Notes: generated by a model from the sequence alone, not told the origin. Shown: positions 42,912 to 51,919, numbered from the stretch's first letter. The stretch is DNA of 64,000 nucleotides from Lewinellaceae bacterium (GCA_020636095.1 JACJYN010000005.1:496001-560000), one strand, 5' to 3'. A program made the numbers and translations.

Positions 42912-44324
42912 ATGCCTGAAAAAGACCAAGATAAAAAACGCGGCATCGAGACGAGTGACGGGCAGGAGGAGGCCCCACTGCCGCAGGGCAGGAATTACCT
43001 TTTTGTCGTCGGCGTCGACCACTATCAGGACAAGGCGATTCCCCGCCTACAGAACGCTGTGAAAGATGCCGAAGAAGTACAGAAAATACTGGCCGGCAAG
43101 TATCAGTTCGACCGGAACCTCCTTTTTACCCTCTCCAATGAGCAGGCCACCCAAAGCGCGATCATCGCCCGTTTGAAAAGCCTGGCGAAAACTTTAACCG
43201 AAGAAGATACCCTGCTGATGTATTTTGCCGGCCATGGCGAATACGATGAGATCATCGACGTGGGTTACTGGATACCCTACGATGCCCGCCACGGAGAGAT
43301 CGGCTCCTACATTTCGTTCGATCTGGTGACCCGCCTGGTCCGGGCGATCAAAACCCGCCACACTTTTATCATTACGGATTCCTGCTATTCCGGCAGCTTT
43401 TTCACCACCCGCCGGGCAACCACCGCCGAAGACCGCCTGGAAAGCCTGCCCTCCCGCTGGCTGCTCACCGCCGGCCGCAAAGAGGTGGTCTCCGATGGCT
43501 GGGAGGGGGGGCACAGCCCCTTTGCCAAAGCCGTTTTGTGGCACCTCAACAATAATAAAGAACCCCGTTTGCGGGTATCTCAGTTTTGTAACGACGTGGT
43601 CGTGGCCGTCGGCAATAATGCCGATCAGCTGCCCCGGGGCGCTGCGCTGCAAAATGTGGGCGATATGGGCGGGGAGTTTATGTTTCGCCTCAAAAAATTT
43701 AAGGACACCGTTTTTGAAAAGCCGGCAGAAAAGCTGGCAACCAGCGGTGGCGGCCAGCGCGGCGGCCCGCTACCGCAGCCAACAGAACCGGAAGAAGCAC
43801 CCCGGGAGAAAAAACCCCAGCCCCTCCGCACGCTCGACGATGTGCGTAAGCGCCTGAAGGACTATATCCGGGAGAGTGAATTCGAACAGGCTTTCGAACT
43901 GTTCAACAAGATCATCGACGACCGTTCCAGCCGGGAGAATGACGTCATCATGCAGCAGAGCCAGTACAGCAGCATCACCAAACAGATGCGCGCCAACCTG
44001 GTGGACCCCAATTTCTCCAACATCACCCTCAACCGCATCCGCTTTGCCCTCAATTCCATCGTCGACGACCTGGAAGTGGAAGACCTCAAAGCCGGTGCCC
44101 TGCAGCCGGGCCAACCGGAACCCCAAGGTGACAACAACGGCGGCGCCTACCTCGACGAACTGGAACGCCAGGGCCTGGAACAACAGGCGGAGACCCTTAC
44201 CCGCAAACTCAACTACTTCCGCCAGGAACTGGCCAAAGCCTACGATGCCAGCCAGAAGTTCGCTCTTCAGGAACAGATCAACGAGACGGAACGGCAACTG
44301 AGGGAGATTAAGGGGAAATTGTAG
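42912..44324 (+). CDS. Caspase-family protease with probable C-terminal effector-associated domain
   Basis: The 470-residue protein has a caspase (peptidase C14) domain at about residues 28-275. YLFVVGVDHYQD is the first strand, the catalytic His108 is in YFAGHGE and the catalytic Cys158 is in ITDSCYSG. A Pro/Glu-rich linker leads to a helical domain at about 315-405 (TLDDVRKRLKDYIRES to ALNSIVDDLEVEDL) that resembles the effector-associated domain EAD11 of bacterial conflict systems. A glutamine-rich coiled coil ends the protein. Such caspases act as effectors in abortive-infection-like systems. There is no signal peptide from this start; the open frame continues 51 codons upstream with no conserved features. 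No NTPase partner is adjacent. Confidence 0.83.
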   Translation: MPEKDQDKKRGIETSDGQEEAPLPQGRNYLFVVGVDHYQDKAIPRLQNAVKDAEEVQKILAGKYQFDRNLLFTLSNEQATQSAIIARLKSLAKTLTEEDTLLMYFAGHGEYDEIIDVGYWIPYDARHGEIGSYISFDLVTRLVRAIKTRHTFIITDSCYSGSFFTTRRATTAEDRLESLPSRWLLTAGRKEVVSDGWEGGHSPFAKAVLWHLNNNKEPRLRVSQFCNDVVVAVGNNADQLPRGAALQNVGDMGGEFMFRLKKFKDTVFEKPAEKLATSGGGQRGGPLPQPTEPEEAPREKKPQPLRTLDDVRKRLKDYIRESEFEQAFELFNKIIDDRSSRENDVIMQQSQYSSITKQMRANLVDPNFSNITLNRIRFALNSIVDDLEVEDLKAGALQPGQPEPQGDNNGGAYLDELERQGLEQQAETLTRKLNYFRQELAKAYDASQKFALQEQINETERQLREIKGKL

Positions 44325-44368
44325 GAAAGAGGGGACGGAAATAGTGATAAATTTAATTTGAGAGAAAT

Positions 44369-44725
44369 ATGCTTACAGATATCCATCCCAAATTACCGAT
44401 GCGTAATAAGGCTATTACAAGGGACTATTATTTAAACAAATTAGATTTTCAGGAATTTGGCGTTACTGATGTCGATGGCTACCTCATGGTGCAAAAAGAC
44501 AGCATTCAAATTCACTTTTTTGAATTTAAAGAACTTGACCCTAAAGAAAATTACGGACAGGTTTATATTCGAACGGATAGAATAGAAGAATTGTATCATT
44601 GGGCTTTAGCTAAAAAAACAGACATCCACCCAGCCGGACATTTGCAAACCAAACCTTGGGGACAAAAAGAATTTTCCTTACTTGATCCCGACAATAATTT
44701 GCTGACTTTCGGGCAGGATGTGTAA
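44369..44725 (+). CDS. VOC superfamily protein, bleomycin-resistance-like
   Basis: The 118-residue protein has the glyoxalase/bleomycin-resistance fold pattern: an N-terminal PMRNKAITRDYYLNKLDF segment, IQIHFFEF in the middle strand, and QKEFSLLDPDNNLLTFGQ near the end. Bleomycin-binding members of this size sequester the drug, while others are lyases or dioxygenases. It lies 44 bp after the caspase gene on the same strand but is much more AT-rich, so co-function is unproven. A small transposon follows. Confidence 0.8.
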   Translation: MLTDIHPKLPMRNKAITRDYYLNKLDFQEFGVTDVDGYLMVQKDSIQIHFFEFKELDPKENYGQVYIRTDRIEELYHWALAKKTDIHPAGHLQTKPWGQKEFSLLDPDNNLLTFGQDV

Positions 44726-44808
44726 TGTATGGCTATCCTAACTTTCACCTCCTACACTATACATCAATAAATAACCGTACCTTACACAAGAGCACTTCTC
44801 TCTCTTAA

Positions 44809-44975
44809 CATTCCTTGTTACTATTTAGCATAAGGCTATGGATGCCTCTGGTGCGAAATTTTGTAAGCAAACCTTCCCCTTTCAAGGGGAATGAGAAGGG
44901 GTTCCGGCAAAAAAAGCCTACAAAATTTCGCGCCAGGGGTTAAATCACCATGATGCTGAATAGTTACCATTCCTT
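44809..44975. mobile_element. MITE of the GTWACTATTYAGCAT family, copy 3, 8-bp duplication
   Basis: The element runs 44817-44967 (151 bp) with ends GTTACTATTTAGCAT and ATGCTGAATAGTTAC. CATTCCTT is duplicated exactly on both sides (44809-44816 and 44968-44975). It is the reverse complement of copy 1 at 18246, with high similarity. It ends 38 bp before the next start codon. Confidence 0.9.
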
Positions 44976-45005
44976 TACAAAAAAATGTGTCACAACAATA
45001 ATAAT

Positions 45006-46298
45006 ATGAAAATAGTCGCAACACTTATTTTACTTTTTACGATTTCATTCGGGTATGGACAAACCTTACCCATAGATTTTGAAACATCAATAGTCACCTC
45101 TGATTTTGAAGATTTCGATGGAGGCGCAGCAAGCGTCATAGCCAATCCTCAATCCAGTGGCATCAATACCAGTGCAACCGTAGCCCAAATAATCAGAAAT
45201 GGAGGGCCGGTTTGGGCAGGCAGCAAATTAGCATTAGCTAATAACCTGGACTTCTCAACGTTGAATACCATTTCCATGAAAGTTTTCACAACTGCCCCGG
45301 TTGGAACAATCATTAAGTTTAAACTGGAAGGATCAGGAGAAACAGATAGAGACGTCCAAACGACGGTTACGAATGAGTGGGAAACCCTGAAGTGGGATTT
45401 TACCGGCCAGCCTGCTAATTTTAATTTTCTTGTATTCATGTTTGACTTTGGTAATGTAGGAGACGGCTCGGCCACCTCTACGTTCCTTTTCGATGATATT
45501 GAACAGTTATTCGGAGGCACTCAAATTGAGTTGCCGGTAGATTTTGAAGGTTCAACTGTAAATTATACCATGTCTGATTTTGGTGGCGCCATATCCTCAT
45601 TGGTGACGGATCCAACGGATGCTGGCAATAGCGTCATGCAAACGATCAAACCTGTTGGAGCGGCAGCATGGGCCGGAACGACCATTGGCACGCCCGCCGG
45701 CTTTGCAACCAATATCCCTTTGACATTAACAGCCTCCAAAATGACGGTAAGGGTATGGTCTCCGGATGCGGGTACGCCCATACGCCTGAAAGTGGAAAAT
45801 TCGAATGACCCAACCCACACTTGTGAGACAGAAACCAATACCACCGTTTCAGAAGACTGGGAGACATTGGAATTTGACTTTACCAACCAGGCGCCGGGAA
45901 CGGAGTTATTAAGCGTGGGGTTAAATATGGGTTGGACTTATAACATGGCCTCTATCTTCTTTAATTTCGATACAGATGGCGCTGCGGCAGGAGAAAAAAC
46001 ATACTACTTTGATGATGTGAAATTTGGAGCATTAGCGCTGGGTATTCGCGATCAGGAAATAGAAGGATTAAGTGTATTTCCGAACCCAACTAATGATCAA
46101 TGGACGATCTCTTCTGAAAACGCGGATATTCTTTTGATCGAAGTGTTTGACCTGGGAGGTAAACTCCACCTTTCTCTTAAACCGAACAGCCGCACGGCAA
46201 ATATCAATGCATCCAATCTTGCCGACGGAATCTACGTTTCAAAAATTTCAACTCATTCGGGAACGAGCATTGTCCGGCTTATTAATTGGCAATTGTAA
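45006..46298 (+). CDS. Secreted protein with two repeat domains and type A T9SS sorting domain
   Basis: The ATG at 45006 starts a signal peptide (TLILLFTISFGYGQ). Two homologous about 155-residue domains follow, each beginning (I/V)DFE-S and containing NEWETLKWDFTGQ or EDWETLEFDFTNQ and a FDD(I/V) end. They look like beta-sandwich carbohydrate-binding-type modules. The C-terminus (LSVFPNPTNDQWTISS, LADGIYVSKI) is a Por secretion-system type A sorting domain (TIGR04183), so the protein leaves the cell by the type IX system. No catalytic domain is seen. A transposon lies just upstream and may supply promoter sequence. Confidence 0.86.
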   Translation: MKIVATLILLFTISFGYGQTLPIDFETSIVTSDFEDFDGGAASVIANPQSSGINTSATVAQIIRNGGPVWAGSKLALANNLDFSTLNTISMKVFTTAPVGTIIKFKLEGSGETDRDVQTTVTNEWETLKWDFTGQPANFNFLVFMFDFGNVGDGSATSTFLFDDIEQLFGGTQIELPVDFEGSTVNYTMSDFGGAISSLVTDPTDAGNSVMQTIKPVGAAAWAGTTIGTPAGFATNIPLTLTASKMTVRVWSPDAGTPIRLKVENSNDPTHTCETETNTTVSEDWETLEFDFTNQAPGTELLSVGLNMGWTYNMASIFFNFDTDGAAAGEKTYYFDDVKFGALALGIRDQEIEGLSVFPNPTNDQWTISSENADILLIEVFDLGGKLHLSLKPNSRTANINASNLADGIYVSKISTHSGTSIVRLINWQL

Positions 46299-46305
46299 AG
46301 GGGGG

Positions 46306-46536
46306 TTACCACTTTTTTAAAACACCAACACTAAAACCAAGCACCTGATAATAATAATGGGGGTACCTTTTTCCCGAGCCTAAATCCCGTTCGTAAAAGG
46401 AGCGGAAGTTTACCTGAAGGCCATTTTTGAATGGATAGGCCAGGCCGGCTCCCAGGCGGTATCCCCATTGCTTTATTTTCATAGGCCCGAAGAAAGCCGC
46501 CTCCTGCTCTTTTAGCATATAGGTTGGGTTTTCCAT
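46306..46536 (-). pseudogene. C-terminal fragment of an outer-membrane barrel protein
   Basis: The 76-codon frame reads GYRLGAGLAYPFKNGLQVNF, then YYYQVLGFSVGVLKKW, which looks like the last strands of an outer-membrane barrel with the usual terminal aromatic residue. There is no signal peptide or earlier strands, so the gene is truncated. It is convergent with the preceding sorting-domain gene, with a 7-bp gap. Confidence 0.4.
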
Positions 46537-46601
46537 GCTGGTAAAATGACGAAAGCTTTTCAGATCTCCCTCTTCCCTTTAACCCTACTCCCCATCCCCC
46601 C

Positions 46602-47495
46602 TCACCACGGCAACACCACCCGCGCCATCCGGACCGGAATGCCCACCTTATTTTTGTCGGTAGACAGCGTCACCCTTACACGCTCCCGCCCACTCAAAGG
46701 GGCTGCATACTGCTGCTGCAGGTGGAGCACAGCGCCGGCGTACGACCGCCTGTCTTTATACGGAACCGGCTGCCCGTCCGGGCCGATGGTTTCTATTTTC
46801 AGAACCTGCTTGTCGGGGTCTTCCAGGAGGAGGTTGGTGTTTTCCGGGAAGAGGGGCTCCTGGAGATACATGCTGTTGGCTTCCAAAAAAGCGTTCAGGC
46901 TTTCCTGTCCTTCCGGGCTCATACTGCCCAGGTTGGCCATCTGTTCCATCATACTTCGGCTTTGGGCGGCAAAGGCCAGTTGGATACCGTAGGGCAGCAG
47001 GCCCTCGTAGAGAGATTGCCAGTCCAGGGTGCTGTATTCCTGAACCGACTCGGGGTCGCGGGAAGGGAAAACTACGTCTAGACGGGCTTCCAGCCGAAAG
47101 TATTTGATCTCCTTCTTCGGGTTCTCGATTTTGACCCGGAAACGGGGAGCGGCCTCCTCCCCATCCTTTGGTTCCAGCAAACGGTAATCCCGGTGCAGGC
47201 TTTGCTCACTGTTGGAAACGGGAAAGGCATTGGCACTGTACGCCCGGCCCTGGTCATCCGTCACCTGGAGGCCATCCAGCTGGAAGCAGTAGGCGCCCGC
47301 CAATGGCTCTGCGGGCAGGGCAAACTCCATCAGGCAGAAATCCCGGGTGGTGGTGTCCCCGTTCTGGGCCTGCCACGACCAGTTGATGAGTATGGAATTG
47401 ATATTGGAGGAGAGGTCCAGTGTGTCTTCCTGAGCGAAACAGGCGCCGGTTGTGGCAACGCCCAGCAATAAAGCCAACAGATATTTTGGGTTCAT
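46602..47495 (-). CDS. Secreted protein of unknown function
   Basis: The ATG at 47495 was chosen since it begins a clear signal peptide (YLLALLLGVATTGACFAQ). The frame extends 17 codons further upstream without merit. The 297-residue product has no motif I recognise. It shows strand-like segments (FRVKIENPKKEIKYFRLEARL), a helical middle (QSRSMMEQMANLGSMSPEGQ) and a C-terminal part with IETIGPDGQPVPY. It is likely periplasmic or extracellular. Confidence 0.65.
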   Translation of the reverse strand: MNPKYLLALLLGVATTGACFAQEDTLDLSSNINSILINWSWQAQNGDTTTRDFCLMEFALPAEPLAGAYCFQLDGLQVTDDQGRAYSANAFPVSNSEQSLHRDYRLLEPKDGEEAAPRFRVKIENPKKEIKYFRLEARLDVVFPSRDPESVQEYSTLDWQSLYEGLLPYGIQLAFAAQSRSMMEQMANLGSMSPEGQESLNAFLEANSMYLQEPLFPENTNLLLEDPDKQVLKIETIGPDGQPVPYKDRRSYAGAVLHLQQQYAAPLSGRERVRVTLSTDKNKVGIPVRMARVVLPW

Positions 47496-47571
47496 GATGA
47501 TCATTTGTTTTGAGCGCAAAGATGGGAAGATGCGGGGCGATTTCAAAATGGGGATGAATGGGTAAACATGC

Positions 47572-47739
47572 TCAGAGCATGTTTGGAGGTGGTGCTTTGG
47601 AGGCGAAAATGGTTGATTTTAGGTTCTCATGAGGCTTATTTTCGAGCTCATAGCAGGGCTATGGGCGAAAAAATAGCCGAAATGAGGTTCTAAAAGCGGA
47701 CATTTGCAGCCCAAATGACTGCTTCCAAACATGCTCTCA
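47572..47739. mobile_element. MITE of the GAGYRTGTTKGG family, copy 5, TCA duplication
   Basis: The element runs 47575-47736 (162 bp) with ends GAGCATGTTTGGAGG and CTTCCAAACATGCTC. TCA flanks both sides, which shows that the target consensus is TNA and not only TAA. The interior (GCAGGGCTATGGGCGAAAA) is the same subtype as copies 2 and 3. It sits in the 47496-47816 gap between divergent genes. Confidence 0.86.
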
Positions 47740-47816
47740 GCCCGGCAATTGCTTTTTCTTGAAAAAAGCACTATGTTTATAAGCCTTACATAAACGCTAT
47801 TTAAAAATAAATTCAA

Positions 47817-48401
47817 ATGCCCTCAAAACCTGCTGCATATCGTCGGGAAGGGGTTCGCAAGAAAATGCTGATCTCTGCGGAGGATTATCAACGCATGGGG
47901 GCCGCCGGCATCTTTGACGACAAGCCCCGGGTCGAGTTGATCGATGGCCAGATTTATGCGATGAGCCCGTTTACCCCTTACCACAATGGCCATGTGGATA
48001 AATGTGCCGAATTTTTCACTGTCAATTTATTTGGGAAAGCTAAAATCAGAACACAAGGTTCGGTGAGAATCGACGATTATACCGAGCCTGAGCCGGACAT
48101 CGCCCTACTTCGATTCAGCGAAAATTTTTATAGCGATAGGCAGGCAACTGCCAAAGATGTGCTTCTCCTTATTGAAGTTGCTGTGCATACCCTGGAAACG
48201 GACCGGACGGCCAAATTGCAGAAATATGCAGCGTCGAATATTCCGGAGTACTGGATCGTCATTCCTGAAAAAGGCATCGTCGAAGTATACCGGAAACCGA
48301 AAGATGGAGTTTACCTCGAAAAAAATACCTACAAAAAGGCAGATGAATGGGTATTTGAAACCTTCAAATTGCCGGTAAAGGGAACTGATTTGCTGATTTA
48401 G
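47817..48401 (+). CDS. Uma2-family (DUF820) nuclease-fold protein
   Basis: The 194-residue protein has the family pattern: MLISAEDYQRMGAAGIF, VELIDGQIYAMSP, EPEPDIALL, LLIEVAVHTLETDRTAKL and YAASNIPEYWIV. The Asp and Glu of PDIAL and IEVA belong to the restriction-endonuclease-like (PD-(D/E)XK) core of Uma2 proteins. The role of the family is unclear, and many copies lie in accessory DNA. It is convergent with the DUF1501 gene, with a very strong hairpin between them. Confidence 0.85.
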   Translation: MPSKPAAYRREGVRKKMLISAEDYQRMGAAGIFDDKPRVELIDGQIYAMSPFTPYHNGHVDKCAEFFTVNLFGKAKIRTQGSVRIDDYTEPEPDIALLRFSENFYSDRQATAKDVLLLIEVAVHTLETDRTAKLQKYAASNIPEYWIVIPEKGIVEVYRKPKDGVYLEKNTYKKADEWVFETFKLPVKGTDLLI

Positions 48402-48492
48402 CGCCAGGTTTTTATCCGTTGGCCACGTAATACGAATGATAAAAACCCGACTCTGTCCGGTGCGGGCTTTCGCTCGCGTCCGTCGCCAGAGG

Positions 48493-48546
48493 CCTTGGCC
48501 GCCGGAGACCATAGCGCCTTCAGACTATGGTCTCCGGCGGCCAAGG
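48493..48546. repeat. Perfect 22-bp inverted repeat with 10-base loop
   Basis: The arms at 48493-48514 and 48525-48546 (starting CCTTGGCCGCCGGAGACC) are perfect reverse complements separated by CGCCTTCAGA. The hairpin is GC-rich and lies between convergent genes. It could be a bidirectional terminator or a relic of a mobile element. The rest of 48402-48688 contains small CTTCCCACTT tandem repeats and short GCTTCGCTCG-type motifs, and no gene. Confidence 0.75.
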
Positions 48547-48688
48547 CGGCGCCTCACTGCGTTTGGCTTCCCCACTTACTCCGTCAGTCGCTTCGCTCGT
48601 GTCCCCCTTCCCACTTCTTTCAGCCGCCGAAGCTTTAGCGTAGGAGGCCGACTTCCCACTTCCCACTTCCCACTTCCAGAACGCCCGG

Positions 48689-50311
48689 CTATCTCACAAT
48701 CGCAAATTTCTCACTCACCGCCTGGTTGCCCATCCTTAAAAGGGCCACGTACATCCCACTGGCCGGCAGGCGCCGGCTGGGCCGGAACACGGCCTGATGC
48801 GTGCCGAACAGCTGATAACCGGACGCCAGTGTCTCCACCGGGCGGCCCATCATATCCAGCACCTGCAATTGCACGTTGCCGGCATCGGGCAGGTAGTATT
48901 GAATGGCGATACTGCCGTCGTTCTGGTACCGGATTTCCGCTTGCAGCCGGTTGCCGGGAGCAGGGCTGTTGGTGGAAGTGGCGATGCAATCCAGCCCCAG
49001 GTCCAGCCGGTTGAAGTGGTTGCCCAGCACTTCATCCACCTGTACGGGGTCGAGGCAGAGCCAGTTCTCCAGCACGGTGGCGTATACCTGGCGGAAATCG
49101 GTGGTGTGGATCAGGTTCTCGGCATCGTCGAGTTCGGCCAGGCTGGGGTGGCCGCCTACGAAACCGTTCCCGTTCAGGCCCGGGCCGAAGAGCAGCATGG
49201 GAGCGGCGGCGCCGTGGTCGGTCCCGCCGGAGGCGTTCTCATCCAGGCGGCGGCCAAACTCGGAGACGGTCAGGCAGAGTACGTCCTGCGCCCGCCCGCC
49301 GGCGCCCAGGTCGTCGAAAAAGGCTTTCACCTGGGTGGCCACTTCGTTCATGAGGATGGGATGCAGGCCTTCCTGCTCGGCGTGGGTGTCGAAGCCGGCA
49401 ATGGAGACGAGATAGAGTTTGGTGCCGAGGTTGCCTTTCACCATCCGGGCCACGAGAGAGAGCTGGTAACCCAGATCGCCTTCGTACTCTACGGCGTTGG
49501 AAGATTCATTGTAGGCGTCGGAAATGGCCTCGGCGTAGCGGAACGTGCTGTTGGTAACGGTGCGCACGAAACCCAATTGTTCTCCAAAATGGCAATCCGG
49601 CAGGTTAACGGTGTCGTACAGCTGGCCGCTCTGCGCCAGTTGCTCCAGCTCTTCGGGCTCGGTAACCGAATAGGCCAGGCTGCTGCCGCCCTCGTCGTTA
49701 AACAGGATGGAGCCGTAATTGCCGATCTGTATAGCGGGTGGCGCCGAGGGAGGGTCATTCATAAGGTCCGGATGCTGGTTGAGGATGAAGCGGCCCAGCC
49801 AACCGGAATCGTCCACTTCGTTGTAATCACTGGCCGAATCCCAGATGTCGGAAGACCGGAAATGAGAGAGGTTCTGTTCCGGATAGCCTGCCCCGTGGAC
49901 CACCTTCATCTGCCCTTCCTGCCAGAGCGGGTTCAGGCCTTGCATGAACTGCGGCATGGCAAAAGCGTCATTCAGGTTGATGAGTTGGTTCTGGGCTAAA
50001 CCTACCGTGGGGCGTTTGCTGATGTAGGTGCCGTAATCGTAGAGGGGAACGATGGTGTTCAGCCCGTCATTACCACCCGCCAGGCGGATGATGACCAGCG
50101 CCCGCTCTTCGATGCCGCCGCTGAGCAGCGCGGTGAGCGGAGAGAGCCCCAGGGCCTTCACCGGCAACCCGGCCAGCATAGTAGCGCCGCCGGTGGCCAG
50201 GCCCAGGTTTTTCAGGAAGGTTCGCCGGCTCCACTTTTTGTGGTCCTGCTGGTGGGCGGCGCCGTGTTCGAGGGCGCTGCCGTATCTTTTCTTTTTATCG
50301 TGATCGCACAT
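48689..50311 (-). CDS. DUF1501 protein, Tat-exported, with type A T9SS sorting domain
   Basis: The 540-residue protein has a twin-arginine signal (WSRRTFLKNLGLATGGATML, residues about 28-47), so it is exported folded. The body is DUF1501 (VIIRLAGGNDGLNTIVPLYDY, LTVSEFGRRLDENASGGTDHGA), a family related to alkaline-phosphatase/sulfatase-like hydrolases. The end (LQVLDMMGRPVETL, ASGMYVALLR) is a Por type A sorting domain. Tat export with a T9SS tail is a Bacteroidota feature. It lies downstream of the DUF1800 gene, its usual partner. Confidence 0.88.
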   Translation of the reverse strand: MCDHDKKKRYGSALEHGAAHQQDHKKWSRRTFLKNLGLATGGATMLAGLPVKALGLSPLTALLSGGIEERALVIIRLAGGNDGLNTIVPLYDYGTYISKRPTVGLAQNQLINLNDAFAMPQFMQGLNPLWQEGQMKVVHGAGYPEQNLSHFRSSDIWDSASDYNEVDDSGWLGRFILNQHPDLMNDPPSAPPAIQIGNYGSILFNDEGGSSLAYSVTEPEELEQLAQSGQLYDTVNLPDCHFGEQLGFVRTVTNSTFRYAEAISDAYNESSNAVEYEGDLGYQLSLVARMVKGNLGTKLYLVSIAGFDTHAEQEGLHPILMNEVATQVKAFFDDLGAGGRAQDVLCLTVSEFGRRLDENASGGTDHGAAAPMLLFGPGLNGNGFVGGHPSLAELDDAENLIHTTDFRQVYATVLENWLCLDPVQVDEVLGNHFNRLDLGLDCIATSTNSPAPGNRLQAEIRYQNDGSIAIQYYLPDAGNVQLQVLDMMGRPVETLASGYQLFGTHQAVFRPSRRLPASGMYVALLRMGNQAVSEKFAIVR

Positions 50312-50464
50312 GAGTTTTTGCTTTTAAAGAATGAAGAAATGGCCACGAAGGCACAAAGTTTACACGGGATGGCACCAAGGCGAGCTTCCATAGAAGCTCA
50401 TAAACCGACAACTGACTGCATCCGCCTCCCGAATCCCGAATCCCGAACTCCAAACAGCCCCGCC

Positions 50465-51919
50465 TCACGCCAGCTGAAACTCCGGTAGCCGGTTCAGGTA
50501 ATCGAGCAGCAGAGTCACCTGATAGGGCGCCGTTTCCCAATTGAGGTTCCACTGGCCGGTGGCGTAGTAGTTCTCGGGGATGTCGGCCTTAAAAACGATG
50601 TAGGCCCGCTCGTACAGTTCCGGCGTCTGTAGCCCAATGGGAATGAATTGCTCGATGATGGCGCCCGCCACCAACTCGGGCATGTTGGAGTTGGGGTCGC
50701 CGGCCAGCCCCTGCGCCAGGGTGCGATACAGTTCAGCGTCCTGCAGGAAGGCGACATACATGAGGTAAGCGATGGTATTCCACCGGGCGGTGAGGGTGCT
50801 GTTGCTGATCCAGGCGCGGTTGCCGGGCCACCCGGCGACGTTGACCGGAATGGAGAGGGTTTGCCCCAATTGCCCGGAGGTGTAGATGGCCAGCTCTTTC
50901 ATTTCCGGGCCGATCGGCAGGTTGCTTTCGTTCAGAAAACCCAGGGTGAGCTCCAGCGGGCTCTTGACCCGTACGCCCAATACGGCTTCGTCGAAGAAGT
51001 GCTCGCTTAGGAACAGCTGGCGGAAAACCGGCTCCAGCTCGAAGTTGTTATTGATGAATGTCTCCGCCAGGCCGCTGACGATGTTTTCGTCTACTTCCGG
51101 ATGAACGAAATAGCGGTATATCTTACTACAGATGAAATCCGCAATTTCTTCGCCCCGCTGCTCAAAGAGGATATCCACTACATCGCCGTAGCCCCAGTTG
51201 CCGGTTTGCCCGAAAATAGTCTTGGGGCCGTTGTCCCAGTCGAAGGGGTTGAAATAAATATCTCCGCAGGCGGCGGTGATCAGGGTATTTCCGGTGAGGG
51301 CCCTGGCCGTCTCCACGATATCCTGCTGGGTGTAGCCGTTGTCGGCGCCGAGGGTAAAGAGTTCATAGAGCTCCCGGGCGTAGTTCTCGTTGGGGGCGTT
51401 TTTGCTGTTTTGCAGCCCGTTGAGGTACACCAGCATGGCCGGGGTTTTACCCATTTCGTACACAAATTCTTTGAAATTACCCAGGCAGTGCTGTTGCAGC
51501 ACTTTGTGGTAGCGGTATAGGTAGGAAGGGCAAACGTAGGCGTCGAACTCCGTGACGAAGTGGTTGTGCCAGAACAGCGTCAGCTTTCCCCGCAGGGGGT
51601 TGTCCAGCATGTCCGTCACCCAGGTGCGCAACCATTCTACGAACTGCTCCTCGAGTTGCTCTGTAAAATTATCGTAATCATTGTAGGTCCAGTTCGCCCA
51701 GGCCGGCGGCGGGCTCAGCGGGGCGTTGAGGGCGGCGTCCACCAGGCTGTCGGCCAGGCTAACCGGGTTCTGTGTCAGGGCCTGCTCCAACACCTGAAAA
51801 GGAGCGCCGAAACCCAGGCGCCGGTACAGGTGGGCGGCGCGCTGCCGATCCCACGGCCAGGCGGCCGAAGGGGCGTAGGGGTCCAGCGTGCCGCTGGTGC
51901 AGTTGAGTACTGTTTCCAT
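50465..51919 (-). CDS. DUF1800 domain protein
   Basis: The 484-residue protein matches the DUF1800 family: RAAHLYRRLGFGAPFQVL near residue 28, LTLFWHNHFVTE, NYARELYELFTLGADNGYTQ, and RYFVHPEVDENIVSGLAE. The family is almost always encoded beside DUF1501, in an operon of unknown function. It is upstream of the DUF1501 gene with 153 bp between. No signal peptide is evident. The C-terminus lacks a sorting domain. Confidence 0.88.
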   Translation of the reverse strand: METVLNCTSGTLDPYAPSAAWPWDRQRAAHLYRRLGFGAPFQVLEQALTQNPVSLADSLVDAALNAPLSPPPAWANWTYNDYDNFTEQLEEQFVEWLRTWVTDMLDNPLRGKLTLFWHNHFVTEFDAYVCPSYLYRYHKVLQQHCLGNFKEFVYEMGKTPAMLVYLNGLQNSKNAPNENYARELYELFTLGADNGYTQQDIVETARALTGNTLITAACGDIYFNPFDWDNGPKTIFGQTGNWGYGDVVDILFEQRGEEIADFICSKIYRYFVHPEVDENIVSGLAETFINNNFELEPVFRQLFLSEHFFDEAVLGVRVKSPLELTLGFLNESNLPIGPEMKELAIYTSGQLGQTLSIPVNVAGWPGNRAWISNSTLTARWNTIAYLMYVAFLQDAELYRTLAQGLAGDPNSNMPELVAGAIIEQFIPIGLQTPELYERAYIVFKADIPENYYATGQWNLNWETAPYQVTLLLDYLNRLPEFQLA

